A stretch of DNA of 64,000 bases, taken from the NCBI RefSeq assembly GCF_015752315.1, contig NZ_JADOVJ010000001.1, forward strand, positions 1,116,001-1,180,000, written 5' to 3'. Shown here piece by piece: positions 17,888 to 26,920 of this stretch. The translations under genes and the position numbers were made by a program. Position 1 is the first letter of the stretch. Each line of letters begins with the position of its first letter. This DNA is from Nocardioides luteus. GTDB taxonomy: Bacteria; Actinomycetota; Actinomycetes; Propionibacteriales; Nocardioidaceae. The notes under the pieces are model-generated. The model made no database searches. It saw only the letters and a program-made list of their open reading frames with translations, and was not told the DNA's origin.

Positions 17888-18832
17888 ATGCGAGCGATCA
17901 GACAGCACGAGTTCGGTGGTCCGGAGGTCCTGCGCCTCGAGGAGGTGCCCGACCCGACCCCAGGTCCGGGCCAGGTACGCATCAGGGTGGAGGCCGCCGG
18001 CGTCCACCGCCTCGACACATCGATCAGAGCGGCCGATCTTCCGCCGACGATGCCGCGCCCGGAGCTCCCGATGACGCCCGGCCGTGAGGTATCCGGGGTG
18101 GTCGACGAGATCGGTGAGGGCGTCGACGAGGCCTGGCGGGGCGCGAAGGTCGTCGCCCACCTCGGCCCGGGAAGCAGCGGCGGCTACGCCGAGCTCGCGG
18201 TCGCCGACGAGAAGCAGCTCTACCGCCGTCCCGACGGCCTCGACTCGGCCACGGCGGTCGCCGCGATCGGCACCGGACGCACCTCGGCCGCGGTGCTCGA
18301 GGCCGCCCAGATCACTCCCGACGACGTCGTCGTGGTCACCTCGGCGGCGGGCGGCATGGGCGCGATCCTGCTCCAGGGCGTCCGCAACGTAGGCGCACGC
18401 GCGGTCGGGCTCGCGGGGTCGGAGGCCAAGCTCGAGATCGCCCGCGGGTTCGGGGCGCAGACGGCGATCGACTACCGCGCGGACGGCTGGCTCGAGCGCC
18501 TTCGAGCAGAGGAGCCGCGCATCACGGTTCTTCTCGACGGGGTCGGGGGTGACGTACCTCGGCAGGTCTACGCCCACCTCGAGAACGACGGCCGGATGGT
18601 CCGGTTCTCCGGCGACCAGGACGGCTACGAGGGCGGCGCGAAGATCATCGACATCCTCGGTCCGTGGGTCCAGGGCCGGATCAAGGAGTTCGAGCAGGCC
18701 GCGCTCGAGGCCGCCGCGGACGGCACCCGCAGGCCGTACGTCGGCTCCAGCTTCCCGCTCGCCGAGGCCGCCGAGGCCCATCGTGCGCTCGAGGCTCGCG
18801 AGACCAGCGGCAAGGTCGTGCTCCTGACCTGA
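17888..18832 (+). CDS. Zinc-type alcohol dehydrogenase-like NADPH:quinone oxidoreductase
   Basis: The product is 314 aa. It belongs to the medium-chain reductase superfamily, quinone-reductase branch: a GroES-like N-terminal half (GGPEVLRLEEVPDPTPGPGQ, PGREVSGVVDEIG) and a Rossmann half with VVTSAAGGMGAILLQ (~152-166) and an LLDGVGG segment. The structural zinc cysteines are absent, as expected for quinone reductases. It would reduce quinones or enones with NADPH. ATG 17888 was chosen because any earlier start falls inside the SoxR-like box. SoxR regulons in Streptomyces contain similar reductases induced by redox-active compounds. No soxR gene is in the window. Confidence 0.88.
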   Translation: MRAIRQHEFGGPEVLRLEEVPDPTPGPGQVRIRVEAAGVHRLDTSIRAADLPPTMPRPELPMTPGREVSGVVDEIGEGVDEAWRGAKVVAHLGPGSSGGYAELAVADEKQLYRRPDGLDSATAVAAIGTGRTSAAVLEAAQITPDDVVVVTSAAGGMGAILLQGVRNVGARAVGLAGSEAKLEIARGFGAQTAIDYRADGWLERLRAEEPRITVLLDGVGGDVPRQVYAHLENDGRMVRFSGDQDGYEGGAKIIDILGPWVQGRIKEFEQAALEAAADGTRRPYVGSSFPLAEAAEAHRALEARETSGKVVLLT

Positions 18833-18894
18833 CCGGATCAGCGTGCGAGTGTCCGCACCTAGAGCGGAAGTCGGACCCTGGAGCCTGTCCCGGA

Positions 18895-18900
18895 TACCCT
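18895..18900 (+). promoter_or_regulatory. -10 element (TACCCT), leaderless hom start
   Basis: TACCCT, 7 nt, then GTG 18908. There is no leader, so a threonine-attenuation peptide ahead of hom is excluded for this promoter. Confidence 0.55.
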
Positions 18901-18907
18901 TGGGCGC

Positions 18908-20221
18908 GTGAGCAGCAACAAGACGACCGCGCACGCCGTCGAACCCCTGGGCGTCGCCGTCCTCGGCTGCGGTGTGGTGGGGTCCCAGGTGGTCCGGCTC
19001 CTGCTCGAGGGCGATGCGGATCTCGCCGCCAGAGTGGGTGCGCCGCTGGAGCTCAGGGGCGTGGCGGTACGCCGCCTCGACGCTCCGCGCGACGTCGAGG
19101 TCCCCGCCGAGCTGCTGACGACGGACGCCCACGGCCTGGTCGCCCGCGACGACGTCGATCTCGTGGTCGAGGTGATCGGCGGCATCGAGCCGGCTCGCGG
19201 CCTCATCCTCAAGGCGCTGGAGAGCGGCGCCAGCGTCGTGACCGCCAACAAGGCGCTCCTCGCCGAGGACGGCCCGACGCTCTACGAGGCCGCCGAGAAG
19301 GCCGGCACCGACCTCTACTACGAGGCTGCCGTCGCCGGCGCCATCCCGATCCTCCGCCCGCTGCGCGACTCGCTCGTCGGCGACCACGTCACCAAGGTGA
19401 TGGGCATCGTCAACGGCACCACCAACTACATCCTCGACAAGATGGACACCTACGGTGCCGGCTTCGAGGAGGCGCTCGCCGAGGCCCAGGACCTGGGCTA
19501 CGCCGAGGCCGACCCGACCGCCGACGTCGAGGGATTCGACGCCGCCGCCAAGGCCGCCATCCTGGCGAGCCTCGCCTTTCACACCCGGGTCACCGCCAGC
19601 GACGTCTACCGCGAGGGCATCACCGAGGTGACCGCCGGTGACGTCGCCTCGGCCAAGGCCATGGGCAGCGTCGTCAAGCTGCTCGCGATCGCCGAGCTCG
19701 ACGACGACGACGTCTCGGTCCGGGTCCACCCGGTGATGATCCCGCGCAGCCACGCGCTGGCGACCGTACGCGGCGCCTACAACGCCGTCTTCGTCGAGTC
19801 CGCCTCCGCGGGTGACCTGATGTTCTACGGCCAGGGCGCGGGCGGCGAGCCGACCGCGAGCGCGGTCCTGGGCGACCTGGTCACGATCGCGCGCAACAAG
19901 GCCCTCGGCGCCCGTGGCTTCGGTGAGTCCGCCTACGCCGCCCGAGCGGTGCGCCCGATGGGGGAGACCGTCACCCGTTACCACGTCAGCCTCGACGTGG
20001 CCGACAAGGCCGGCGTGCTCGCCGCCGTCGCGACCGCCTTCTCCGAGCACGGCGTCTCGATCAAGGCCGTCCGACAGGAAGGCAGGGGAGAGGACGCCCA
20101 GCTCGTCGTCGTCTCCCACGAGGCCCCCGATGCCGCGCTCGCGGCGACCGTGCAGCACCTGCGCGAGATGGAGTACGTCCGCGACGTCGCCTCGGTGATG
20201 CGCGTAGAAGGAGCAGTCTGA
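18908..20221 (+). CDS. hom: Homoserine dehydrogenase
   Basis: The product is 437 aa. It has an NAD(P)-binding motif GVAVLGCGVVGSQVVRLL (~15-32), a catalytic and dimerisation domain with GIVNGTTNYILDKM (~168-181) and YAEADPTADVEGFDAAAK (~198-215), and a C-terminal ACT domain (~357-437: YHVSLDVADKAGVLAAVA) for threonine feedback. It reduces aspartate semialdehyde to homoserine. The stop overlaps the thrC ATG. Expression from its own leaderless promoter is likely. Confidence 0.96.
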   Translation: MSSNKTTAHAVEPLGVAVLGCGVVGSQVVRLLLEGDADLAARVGAPLELRGVAVRRLDAPRDVEVPAELLTTDAHGLVARDDVDLVVEVIGGIEPARGLILKALESGASVVTANKALLAEDGPTLYEAAEKAGTDLYYEAAVAGAIPILRPLRDSLVGDHVTKVMGIVNGTTNYILDKMDTYGAGFEEALAEAQDLGYAEADPTADVEGFDAAAKAAILASLAFHTRVTASDVYREGITEVTAGDVASAKAMGSVVKLLAIAELDDDDVSVRVHPVMIPRSHALATVRGAYNAVFVESASAGDLMFYGQGAGGEPTASAVLGDLVTIARNKALGARGFGESAYAARAVRPMGETVTRYHVSLDVADKAGVLAAVATAFSEHGVSIKAVRQEGRGEDAQLVVVSHEAPDAALAATVQHLREMEYVRDVASVMRVEGAV

Positions 20222-21288
20222 TGACCACAAGCCAATGGCGCGGCGTGATCGAGGAGTATCGCACCCTCCTCGACATCCCCCAGGACACCCCGGCGGTGAC
20301 GCTCGGGGAGGGTGGCACCCCGCTGGTCCACTCCGAGTGGCTCTCCGGCGCCACCAAGGGTGAGGTGTGGCTGAAGGTCGAGGGCCAGAACCCGACCGGC
20401 TCGTTCAAGGACCGCGGCATGACCGCGGCGATCTCCGTCGCCGTCCACGAGGGCGCCAAGGCCGTGGTCTGCGCCTCGACCGGCAACACCTCCGCATCGA
20501 TGGCCGCCTACGCCGCCAAGGCCGGGATCACCCCGGTCGTGCTCGTCCCCAACGGCAAGATCAGCGCCGCCAAGATGGCCCAGGCGCTGGTCCACGGCGC
20601 CGAGGTGGTCAAGGTACGCGGCAACTTCGACGACTGCCTCAAGCTCTCCCGTGCGCTCGCCGACAGCTACCCGGTCGCGCTGGTCAACTCCGTCAACCCG
20701 GTCCGCCTCGAGGGCCAGAAGACGGCGGCCTTCGAGGTCGTCGACCGTCTCGGCGACGCCCCCGACTACCACCTCATGCCGATCGGCAACGCCGGCAACC
20801 TCTCCGCCTACTGGCTCGGCTACGAGCAGTACGCAGCGGCCGGCCACGCCACCAGGACCCCGGTCATGCGCGCCTTCCAGGCCGAGGGTGCGGCGCCGCT
20901 CGTGCTCGGCCACCCGGTCGAGCACCCGGAGACCAAGGCGACCGCGATCCGCATCGGCAACCCGGCCTCGTGGCAGCTCGCCGAGGCCGCCGCCGCCAAG
21001 TCCGGTGGCCGTTTCCGGGCGCTCTCCGACGAGCAGATCCTCTCCGCCCAGGCCCAGCTGGCCCGTAACGACGGCGTCTTCGTCGAGCCCGCCTCGGCGG
21101 CCGGTGTCGCCGGGCTGCTCGCCGACCTCGAGCTGGGGGAGACGTACGCCGGGGCCACCACGGTCATCACCGTCACCGGTCACGGGCTCAAGGACACCGC
21201 CACCGCCCTGGAGTTCTTCGGCGAGATCCCCGAGATCGTCATCGACGCCGACCTCGAGGCCGCCGCGGCCGCAGCAGGGCTCGCGTAG
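20221..21288 (+). CDS. thrC: Threonine synthase
   Basis: The product is 355 aa. This PLP fold-II enzyme converts O-phosphohomoserine to threonine. The PLP lysine is Lys63 in NPTGSFKDRGM; ASTGNTSASMAAYAAKAG (~90-107) and the PIGNAGNLSAYW phosphate-binding loop (~181) complete the site. It is the short, single-domain actinobacterial form. It overlaps hom by one base (TGATG) and is followed by thrB after 5 bp, forming hom-thrC-thrB. Confidence 0.96.
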   Translation: MTTSQWRGVIEEYRTLLDIPQDTPAVTLGEGGTPLVHSEWLSGATKGEVWLKVEGQNPTGSFKDRGMTAAISVAVHEGAKAVVCASTGNTSASMAAYAAKAGITPVVLVPNGKISAAKMAQALVHGAEVVKVRGNFDDCLKLSRALADSYPVALVNSVNPVRLEGQKTAAFEVVDRLGDAPDYHLMPIGNAGNLSAYWLGYEQYAAAGHATRTPVMRAFQAEGAAPLVLGHPVEHPETKATAIRIGNPASWQLAEAAAAKSGGRFRALSDEQILSAQAQLARNDGVFVEPASAAGVAGLLADLELGETYAGATTVITVTGHGLKDTATALEFFGEIPEIVIDADLEAAAAAAGLA

Positions 21289-21293
21289 CACTC

Positions 21294-22217
21294 ATGACGT
21301 TCGTAGAAGGCCCGGTGACCGTCACCGTCCCGGCCACCTCCGCCAACCTCGGCCCCGGCTATGACTCCCTCGGCCTCGCGCTCGACCTGCGTGACGAGCT
21401 CACCGCCGAGGTGGTCTCGACAAGCTCGACCACCGGGGATCGGACCTTGGAGGTCACCGTCGAGGGTGCCGGCGAGGGCACGGTCCCGCTCGACGAGTCC
21501 CACCTGGTCGTACGCTCCATGCGGGCCGCCTTCGACATCATCGGCAAGCAGCCGGCGGGTCTGCGGCTCCACTGTCACAACCGGATCCCGCACGCGCGCG
21601 GGCTGGGCTCGTCCTCGGCCGCGATCATCGGCGGCCTCGTGCTCGCTCGAGCCCTCGTCGCCGGCGGCGAGCTGATCCTCGACGACGAGACGCTCTTCCA
21701 GAAGGCCGCCGAGATCGAGGGGCACCCCGACAACGTGGCGCCCGCCTTCCACGGTGGTTTCACCATCGCCGGTGAGGACGACGGGTTCTTCGCGGTCCGC
21801 ACCGCCGTCGACCCCCGGGTCAGCGTCGTCGTCTTCGTCCCGGCGACCGGGGTCGAGACCAAGGCCGCCCGCGGCCTGCTGCCCGAGACGGTCCCGCACT
21901 CCGACGCGGCGGCCGACGCCGGGCGTACGGCGCTCCTGGTCGCGGCGCTCAGCGACGCGCCCGAGCACCTGCATCGCGCCACCCGCGACTTCCTCCACCA
22001 GGAGTACCGCCGCCCCGCCATGCCGGAGTCGCTCGCCCTGGTCGACGAGCTGCGCGCCGACGGTGTCGCGGCCATCGTCTCGGGCGCCGGGCCGACGGTC
22101 CTGGCGTTCAGCAGCGGGGTGGAGTCGGCCGAGACGACCAAGCTCGCGGCCCGCTGTCCGGCGGGCTGGGCCTGTCATGCGCTGAGCGTCGACATGGACG
22201 GCGTACGCATCCTCTGA
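21294..22217 (+). CDS. thrB: Homoserine kinase
   Basis: The product is 307 aa. It is a GHMP kinase: N-terminal VTVTVPATSANLGPGYDSLGL, the ATP loop IPHARGLGSSSAAIIGG (~97-113) and C-terminal AIVSGAGPTVLAF. It phosphorylates homoserine to supply ThrC. Last gene of the hom-thrC-thrB unit; a GC-rich hairpin (22229-22247) follows. Confidence 0.95.
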   Translation: MTFVEGPVTVTVPATSANLGPGYDSLGLALDLRDELTAEVVSTSSTTGDRTLEVTVEGAGEGTVPLDESHLVVRSMRAAFDIIGKQPAGLRLHCHNRIPHARGLGSSSAAIIGGLVLARALVAGGELILDDETLFQKAAEIEGHPDNVAPAFHGGFTIAGEDDGFFAVRTAVDPRVSVVVFVPATGVETKAARGLLPETVPHSDAAADAGRTALLVAALSDAPEHLHRATRDFLHQEYRRPAMPESLALVDELRADGVAAIVSGAGPTVLAFSSGVESAETTKLAARCPAGWACHALSVDMDGVRIL

Positions 22218-22228
22218 CCGGGGTTTCG

Positions 22229-22247
22229 GGCCCCTGCTGTGGGGGCC
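22229..22247 (+). terminator. Hairpin after thrB
   Basis: GGCCCC (22229-22234), loop TGCTGT and GGGGCC (22242-22247) form a short GC stem without a U-tract, just ahead of the rho promoter. Confidence 0.4.
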
Positions 22248-22259
22248 GCTATGCGTGTT

Positions 22260-22419
22260 AGCCTGGATCCACATCCGTCGGGCCGTTCAGGTCTACGGGT
22301 GTGCTATCCCCCTTTCGTGCCGTGCCACTTCGGTTGGCACGCATCGGCGCGTCAGGGGTTCTGACAAGACGAGCCGTCGGCGTCGTACGCCGATCGGCGA
22401 TACGTGGGAAAGGACTCAC
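22260..22419 (+). promoter_or_regulatory. rho promoter and structured 5' leader
   Basis: A TAGCCT -10-like hexamer lies near 22260-22265, giving an estimated ~145-nt leader. The leader folds into several hairpins: CGTGCCA/TGGCACG with a 7-nt CTTCGGT loop (22321-22341), GTCAG/CTGAC (22351-22365) and CGGCGT/ACGCCG (22378-22392). Rho commonly autoregulates by terminating in its own leader; that is inference here. No leader-peptide ORF is convincing. Confidence 0.45.
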
Positions 22420-24210
22420 GTGACTGAGACCATGGAATCCACCGCGCCGGAGCCGAACGCCGCCCCGAAGAAGCGCGGTGGCCTTGGCGGAATGCTCCTC
22501 GCCGACCTCAAGGCGATGGCGAACGGCATGGGCATCAGCGGGGCCAACTCGATGAAGAAGGCCCAGCTGATCGACGCGATCAAGGCTGCTCAGAGCAGCC
22601 GCGCCCAGTCGGCGCCCGCCCCGGCGGAGAAGGCCGAGAAGCCTGCCGCCGAGAAGACCGCGGACAAGCCCGCGGAGAAGCCGGCCGACACGGCCGAGAA
22701 GCCCGCGGAGAAGTCCGCCGAGGCTGCCGACGCCGGCAACGAGGGTGCCCAGCGCCCGCGCCGCCAGCGCAACCAGAACAAGAGTGCCGGCCAGGCCCAG
22801 GGCGGCCAGTCCGGCCAGGGCGGTCAGTCCGGCCAGGGCGGTCAGTCCGGCCAGGGCGGTCAGGGCGGTCAGCCCGCCGCCGGTGGCCAGAACAAGGGCC
22901 CGGCCAAGGCCGGCCAGCCCGCCGCCGAGAAGAAGAACGAGGACGCCCCGAAGGACAGGCCGTCCGAGTCCGCCGACGACGCGGACGACGACCAGGGTGA
23001 GGGCGGCAGCCGCCGCAACCGCCGTCGTCGTGGTCGCGACCGCGACCGCAACCGCCCGGGACGCGGCGAGCCGGACACGACCATCCTCGAGGACGACGTG
23101 CTCGTGCCCGCGGCGGGCATCCTGGACGTACTCGACAACTACGCCTTCGTCCGCACCTCCGGCTACCTGCCCGGACCCGACGACGTCTACCTCTCCCTGT
23201 CGCTGGTCAAGCGCCTCGGCCTGCGCCGTGGTGACGCGATCGTCGGCCAGGTGCGCCAGCCCCGCGAGGGCGAGCGCAAGGAGAAGTACAACCCGATGGT
23301 GCGCATCGACTCCGTCAACGGTGCCGACCCCGAGGTCGCCAAGCACCGCGTGGAGTTCGACAAGCTCGCCCCGGTCCACCCCGACCAGCGGCTGCGCCTC
23401 GAGGGTGGCGCCGACCCGGTCACCGGCCGGGTCATCGACCTGGTCGCGCCGATCGGCAAGGGCCAGCGTGGCCTGATCGCCTCCCCGTCGAAGGCCGGCA
23501 AGACCACCGTCCTGCACGCCATCGCCGGCGCCGTCACCGCCAACAACCCCGAGTGCCACCTGATGGTGGTGCTCGTCGACGAGCGCCCCGAGGAGGTCAC
23601 CGACTTCGAGCGCAGCGTCAAGGGTGAGGTCATCGCCTCCACCTTCGACCGGCAGCCCGCCGACCACACCGTGGTCGCCGAGCTGGCCATCGAGCGGGCC
23701 AAGCGTCTGGTCGAGCTCGGCCACGACGTGGTCGTCCTGCTCGACGGGCTGACTCGTCTGGGCAAGGCCTACAACCTCTCCGTCCCCGCCTCGGGCCGGA
23801 TCCTCGGTGGCGGCGTCGACTCCGCGGCGCTCTACCCGACCAAGCGGTTCTTCGGCGCGGCCCGCAACGTCGAGGACGGCGGCTCGCTGACCATCCTCGC
23901 CACGGCCGCGGTCGACACCGGTTCGAAGACCGACGAGATCATCTTCGAGGCGTTCAAGGACACCGCCAACTCCGAGCTGCGGCTGAGCGAGGACTACGCC
24001 GAGGCCGGGATCTTCCCTGCCGTCGACGTCAACGCCTCGGGCACCCGCCGCGACGACCTGCTCTTCGCCGGTGGCGAGGGTGACGCGGTGCGCAAGCTGC
24101 GTGCCTCGCTGGCCAAGCTCGACGGAGCCAAGGCGGCGTCGGTGCTGGCCGAGAAGGTCGCCGGGTCGGCCACCAACATGGTGCTGCTCAACGAGGTCTC
24201 GAAGAACTGA
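22420..24210 (+). CDS. rho: Transcription termination factor Rho with long N-terminal insertion
   Basis: The product is 596 aa against ~420 in E. coli. Domains: Rho_N SAP-like (~12-51, [16 protein letters not shown]); a disordered insertion (~52-222) rich in Ala/Lys/Glu, then Gly/Gln, then Arg/Asp; an RNA-binding cold-shock domain (~225-295, [20 protein letters not shown]); and the RecA-type motor with Walker [12 protein letters not shown] (~350), [14 protein letters not shown] and the secondary RNA site [12 protein letters not shown]. It translocates on RNA and ends transcription. GTG 22420 has GAAAGGA in front; ATG 22432 is the alternative. A hairpin terminator follows. Confidence 0.96.
   Translation: MTETMESTAPEPNAAPKKRGGLGGMLLADLKAMANGMGISGANSMKKAQLIDAIKAAQSSRAQSAPAPAEKAEKPAAEKTADKPAEKPADTAEKPAEKSAEAADAGNEGAQRPRRQRNQNKSAGQAQGGQSGQGGQSGQGGQSGQGGQGGQPAAGGQNKGPAKAGQPAAEKKNEDAPKDRPSESADDADDDQGEGGSRRNRRRRGRDRDRNRPGRGEPDTTILEDDVLVPAAGILDVLDNYAFVRTSGYLPGPDDVYLSLSLVKRLGLRRGDAIVGQVRQPREGERKEKYNPMVRIDSVNGADPEVAKHRVEFDKLAPVHPDQRLRLEGGADPVTGRVIDLVAPIGKGQRGLIASPSKAGKTTVLHAIAGAVTANNPECHLMVVLVDERPEEVTDFERSVKGEVIASTFDRQPADHTVVAELAIERAKRLVELGHDVVVLLDGLTRLGKAYNLSVPASGRILGGGVDSAALYPTKRFFGAARNVEDGGSLTILATAAVDTGSKTDEIIFEAFKDTANSELRLSEDYAEAGIFPAVDVNASGTRRDDLLFAGGEGDAVRKLRASLAKLDGAKAASVLAEKVAGSATNMVLLNEVSKN
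22807..22860 (+). repeat. Three perfect 18-bp tandem repeats inside rho
   Basis: The unit CAGTCCGGCCAGGGCGGT occurs three times in a row (22807-22824, 22825-22842, 22843-22860) with a half unit at 22861-22869. It encodes a Gly/Gln/Ser repeat in the disordered insertion and is a likely site of length variation. Confidence 0.9.
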
Positions 24211-24232
24211 GACGACCGGAGCGACGAGCGTT

Positions 24233-24264
24233 CTGGGGCCGCCGGGAATTATTGGCGGCCCCAG
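24233..24264 (+). terminator. Terminator after rho
   Basis: A perfect 11-bp stem CTGGGGCCGCC / GGCGGCCCCAG (24233-24243, 24254-24264) with an A/T-containing 10-nt loop. Confidence 0.75.
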
Positions 24265-24352
24265 GCGTTCACATACACTGAATCCTCGGTGCCGGTTCAC
24301 GTCCCGCAACCTGCGGCGGCGACCCGGAACCCCATGTCTTGAGAGGAACCTC

Positions 24353-24565
24353 ATGAAGTCCGACATCCACCCGACGTACGTCGAGACCCAGGTCACCTGC
24401 ACCTGCGGCAACTCGTTCACCACCCGCAGCACCGTGGCCGAGGGCGCCATCCGCGCCGACGTCTGCTCCAACTGCCACCCGTTCTACACGGGCAAGCAGA
24501 AGATCCTCGACACCGGCGGTCGCGTGGCTCGCTTCGAGGCTCGCTTCGGCAAGCGCAACAAGTAG
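24353..24565 (+). CDS. rpmE: 50S ribosomal protein L31 (zinc-binding form)
   Basis: The product is 70 aa. It is the C+ form: CTCGNSF and [12 protein letters not shown] supply the CxC and CxxC zinc ligands. It bridges the ribosomal subunits. The ATG at 24353 follows GAGAGGAACC. A TACACT -10-like hexamer lies about 75 nt upstream, after the rho terminator, so the gene has its own transcript. There is no obvious Zur box. A strong hairpin follows. Confidence 0.97.
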   Translation: MKSDIHPTYVETQVTCTCGNSFTTRSTVAEGAIRADVCSNCHPFYTGKQKILDTGGRVARFEARFGKRNK

Positions 24566-24572
24566 CTGCTTC

Positions 24573-24611
24573 CCAGCGCCGGCCCCTGCATTCGCAGGTG
24601 GCCGGCGCTGG
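24573..24611 (+). terminator. Terminator after rpmE
   Basis: A 12-bp stem CCAGCGCCGGCC / GGCCGGCGCTGG continues after a one-base bulge into CCTGC/GCAGG with an ATTC loop, followed by GCGTGTTT. Confidence 0.8.
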
Positions 24612-24652
24612 CGTGTTTGGAGGGTTTCACAGGCGTACGAAGCGAGGCGGAG

Positions 24653-25732
<1,080 letters not shown>

Positions 25733-25743
25733 GACCGAAACGC

Positions 25744-25781
25744 CGAAGGTCGCAGTCACCAGGCGGTGACTGCGACCTTCG
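25744..25781. terminator. Bidirectional terminator, 17-bp perfect stem
   Basis: The arms 25744-25760 and 25765-25781 pair perfectly around an AGGC loop, between convergent prfA and the sunset-repeat gene. Confidence 0.85.
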
Positions 25782-25802
25782 TGCGCGTGGTGCGGGCCGC
25801 GC

Positions 25803-26744
25803 TCAGGCGTTGGCCTTCTTCTTGAAGCCGATCACGAAGCCGGCCGCCTCGGCCGAGGCCTCGCTGTCGAACCAGACCTCGGCCTGGGTCCGCTTGAAGG
25901 CGGTGCTGGCGGAGGTGTGGTAGCGCTTCGCGCCGTCCTTGCGGATGTTGCCCTTCACGACGTACGCCGGGTGCGGGCTGGAGCCGTCCTCGAGCGGGTC
26001 GGCACTACCGGTGCCATAGCTGCTCGCCGGCGGCAGCGGCTGCTCGGTCTCGGCGGCCGCGGCCTTCTTACCGCGGTCGTAGAAGTCGCTGCTCGCCCCG
26101 ACGAACCCGGCCGCCTCGGCCGACTCCACGGTGTCGAAGTAGACAGCCGCCTTCGTACGTCCGTAGTAGGGGCTCGCCGTCGTGTGGTACTTCTTCCCGC
26201 TGCTGCCCTTGATCGTGTACGCAGCATCCGAGCTGCTTCCGTCGGCAGCAGGCAGCACGGCGCCGGCGTAGGGAGCGCCCTTGGTCGCGGCGGGCGCCTC
26301 GGCGGCGGGAGCGGTCTCGGTGACCTCGGCGGTGGGAGCCGGGGTCTCGGCGTCGTCGACCGTCGGCTCGGCGGGCGCGTCAGCGGCAGCGGCGGCGGTG
26401 ACGCTCTCGGCCTCGGCGACCACGGCAGCGGTGTCGGCCTCGGTGACCTCGGCCACCGGGGTCTCCGATGCCTCGGCGGCAGGAGCCTCGACCGGCTCCT
26501 CAGCGGCGGGCGTCTCGTCAGCCGTGGCCTCGGCCGCGGGAGCCTCGTCGGCGACCGTCTCGGTCGCGGACGCCTCGGCGGGGACCGCGGCCGCGGCGAC
26601 GGGAGCGCTGGTGGTCTCGGTCGCCGGGTTGTCCTTGTCTGCGCGGTGCGCGGCCTTGGCGTCCTTGCGGACCGGCCGTCCGAAGAAGAACCAGATCAGG
26701 AGGGCGAGGACGAGAATGAGTGCAAGCAGCAAGGGCCACTTCAT
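25803..26744 (-). CDS. Membrane-anchored protein with low-complexity stalk and two sunset-type repeats
   Basis: The product is 313 aa. One N-terminal TM helix (~3-22) is followed by RPVRKDAKAAHR, then ~120 residues of Ala/Glu/Thr/Pro/Val low complexity. Two C-terminal repeats follow: AYTIKGSSGKKYHTTASPYY...AAVYFDTVESAEAAGFV (~172-216) and AYVVKGNIRKDGAKRYHTSA...AEVWFDSEASAEAAGFV (~257-304). The pattern (KG, YHT-S, Y/FDxxxSAEAAGF) matches the sunset domain found in ArfC-like channel accessory proteins. The function is unknown; the layout suggests a surface or membrane-proximal binding module on a flexible stalk. AAGGAAA lies ~10 nt before the ATG. Confidence 0.72.
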   Translation of the reverse strand: MKWPLLLALILVLALLIWFFFGRPVRKDAKAAHRADKDNPATETTSAPVAAAAVPAEASATETVADEAPAAEATADETPAAEEPVEAPAAEASETPVAEVTEADTAAVVAEAESVTAAAAADAPAEPTVDDAETPAPTAEVTETAPAAEAPAATKGAPYAGAVLPAADGSSSDAAYTIKGSSGKKYHTTASPYYGRTKAAVYFDTVESAEAAGFVGASSDFYDRGKKAAAAETEQPLPPASSYGTGSADPLEDGSSPHPAYVVKGNIRKDGAKRYHTSASTAFKRTQAEVWFDSEASAEAAGFVIGFKKKANA

Positions 26745-26870
26745 GGGGTGATGTTTCCTTCCGGGGGAGAACTCGGGTGTGTTGGTGGGGCACCACAGCG
26801 CCCGACGAGGGTGGCGGCCATTCCCCGCGTCCCCCCATATGACCGGAAGAACCCTTGAGGCGCCCGAACG

Positions 26871-26888
26871 TTACCCTCAGCCGGGTAA
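26871..26888 (+). promoter_or_regulatory. Palindrome TTACCC-N6-GGGTAA upstream of prmC
   Basis: Perfect 6-bp arms 32 nt before the prmC ATG make a candidate operator or short hairpin. The 176-bp gap 26745-26920 otherwise holds the ribosome-binding site of the divergent sunset gene and no ORF. Confidence 0.4.
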
Positions 26889-26920
26889 AGCATGACTAAC
26901 ACATTCAGGAGCAGTTGCCC

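Noticed and set aside
18841..18907. Possible threonine attenuator leader ahead of hom
   Set aside because: The -10 hexamer lies 7 nt before the start codon, leaving no leader RNA, and no Thr-rich leader peptide is visible.
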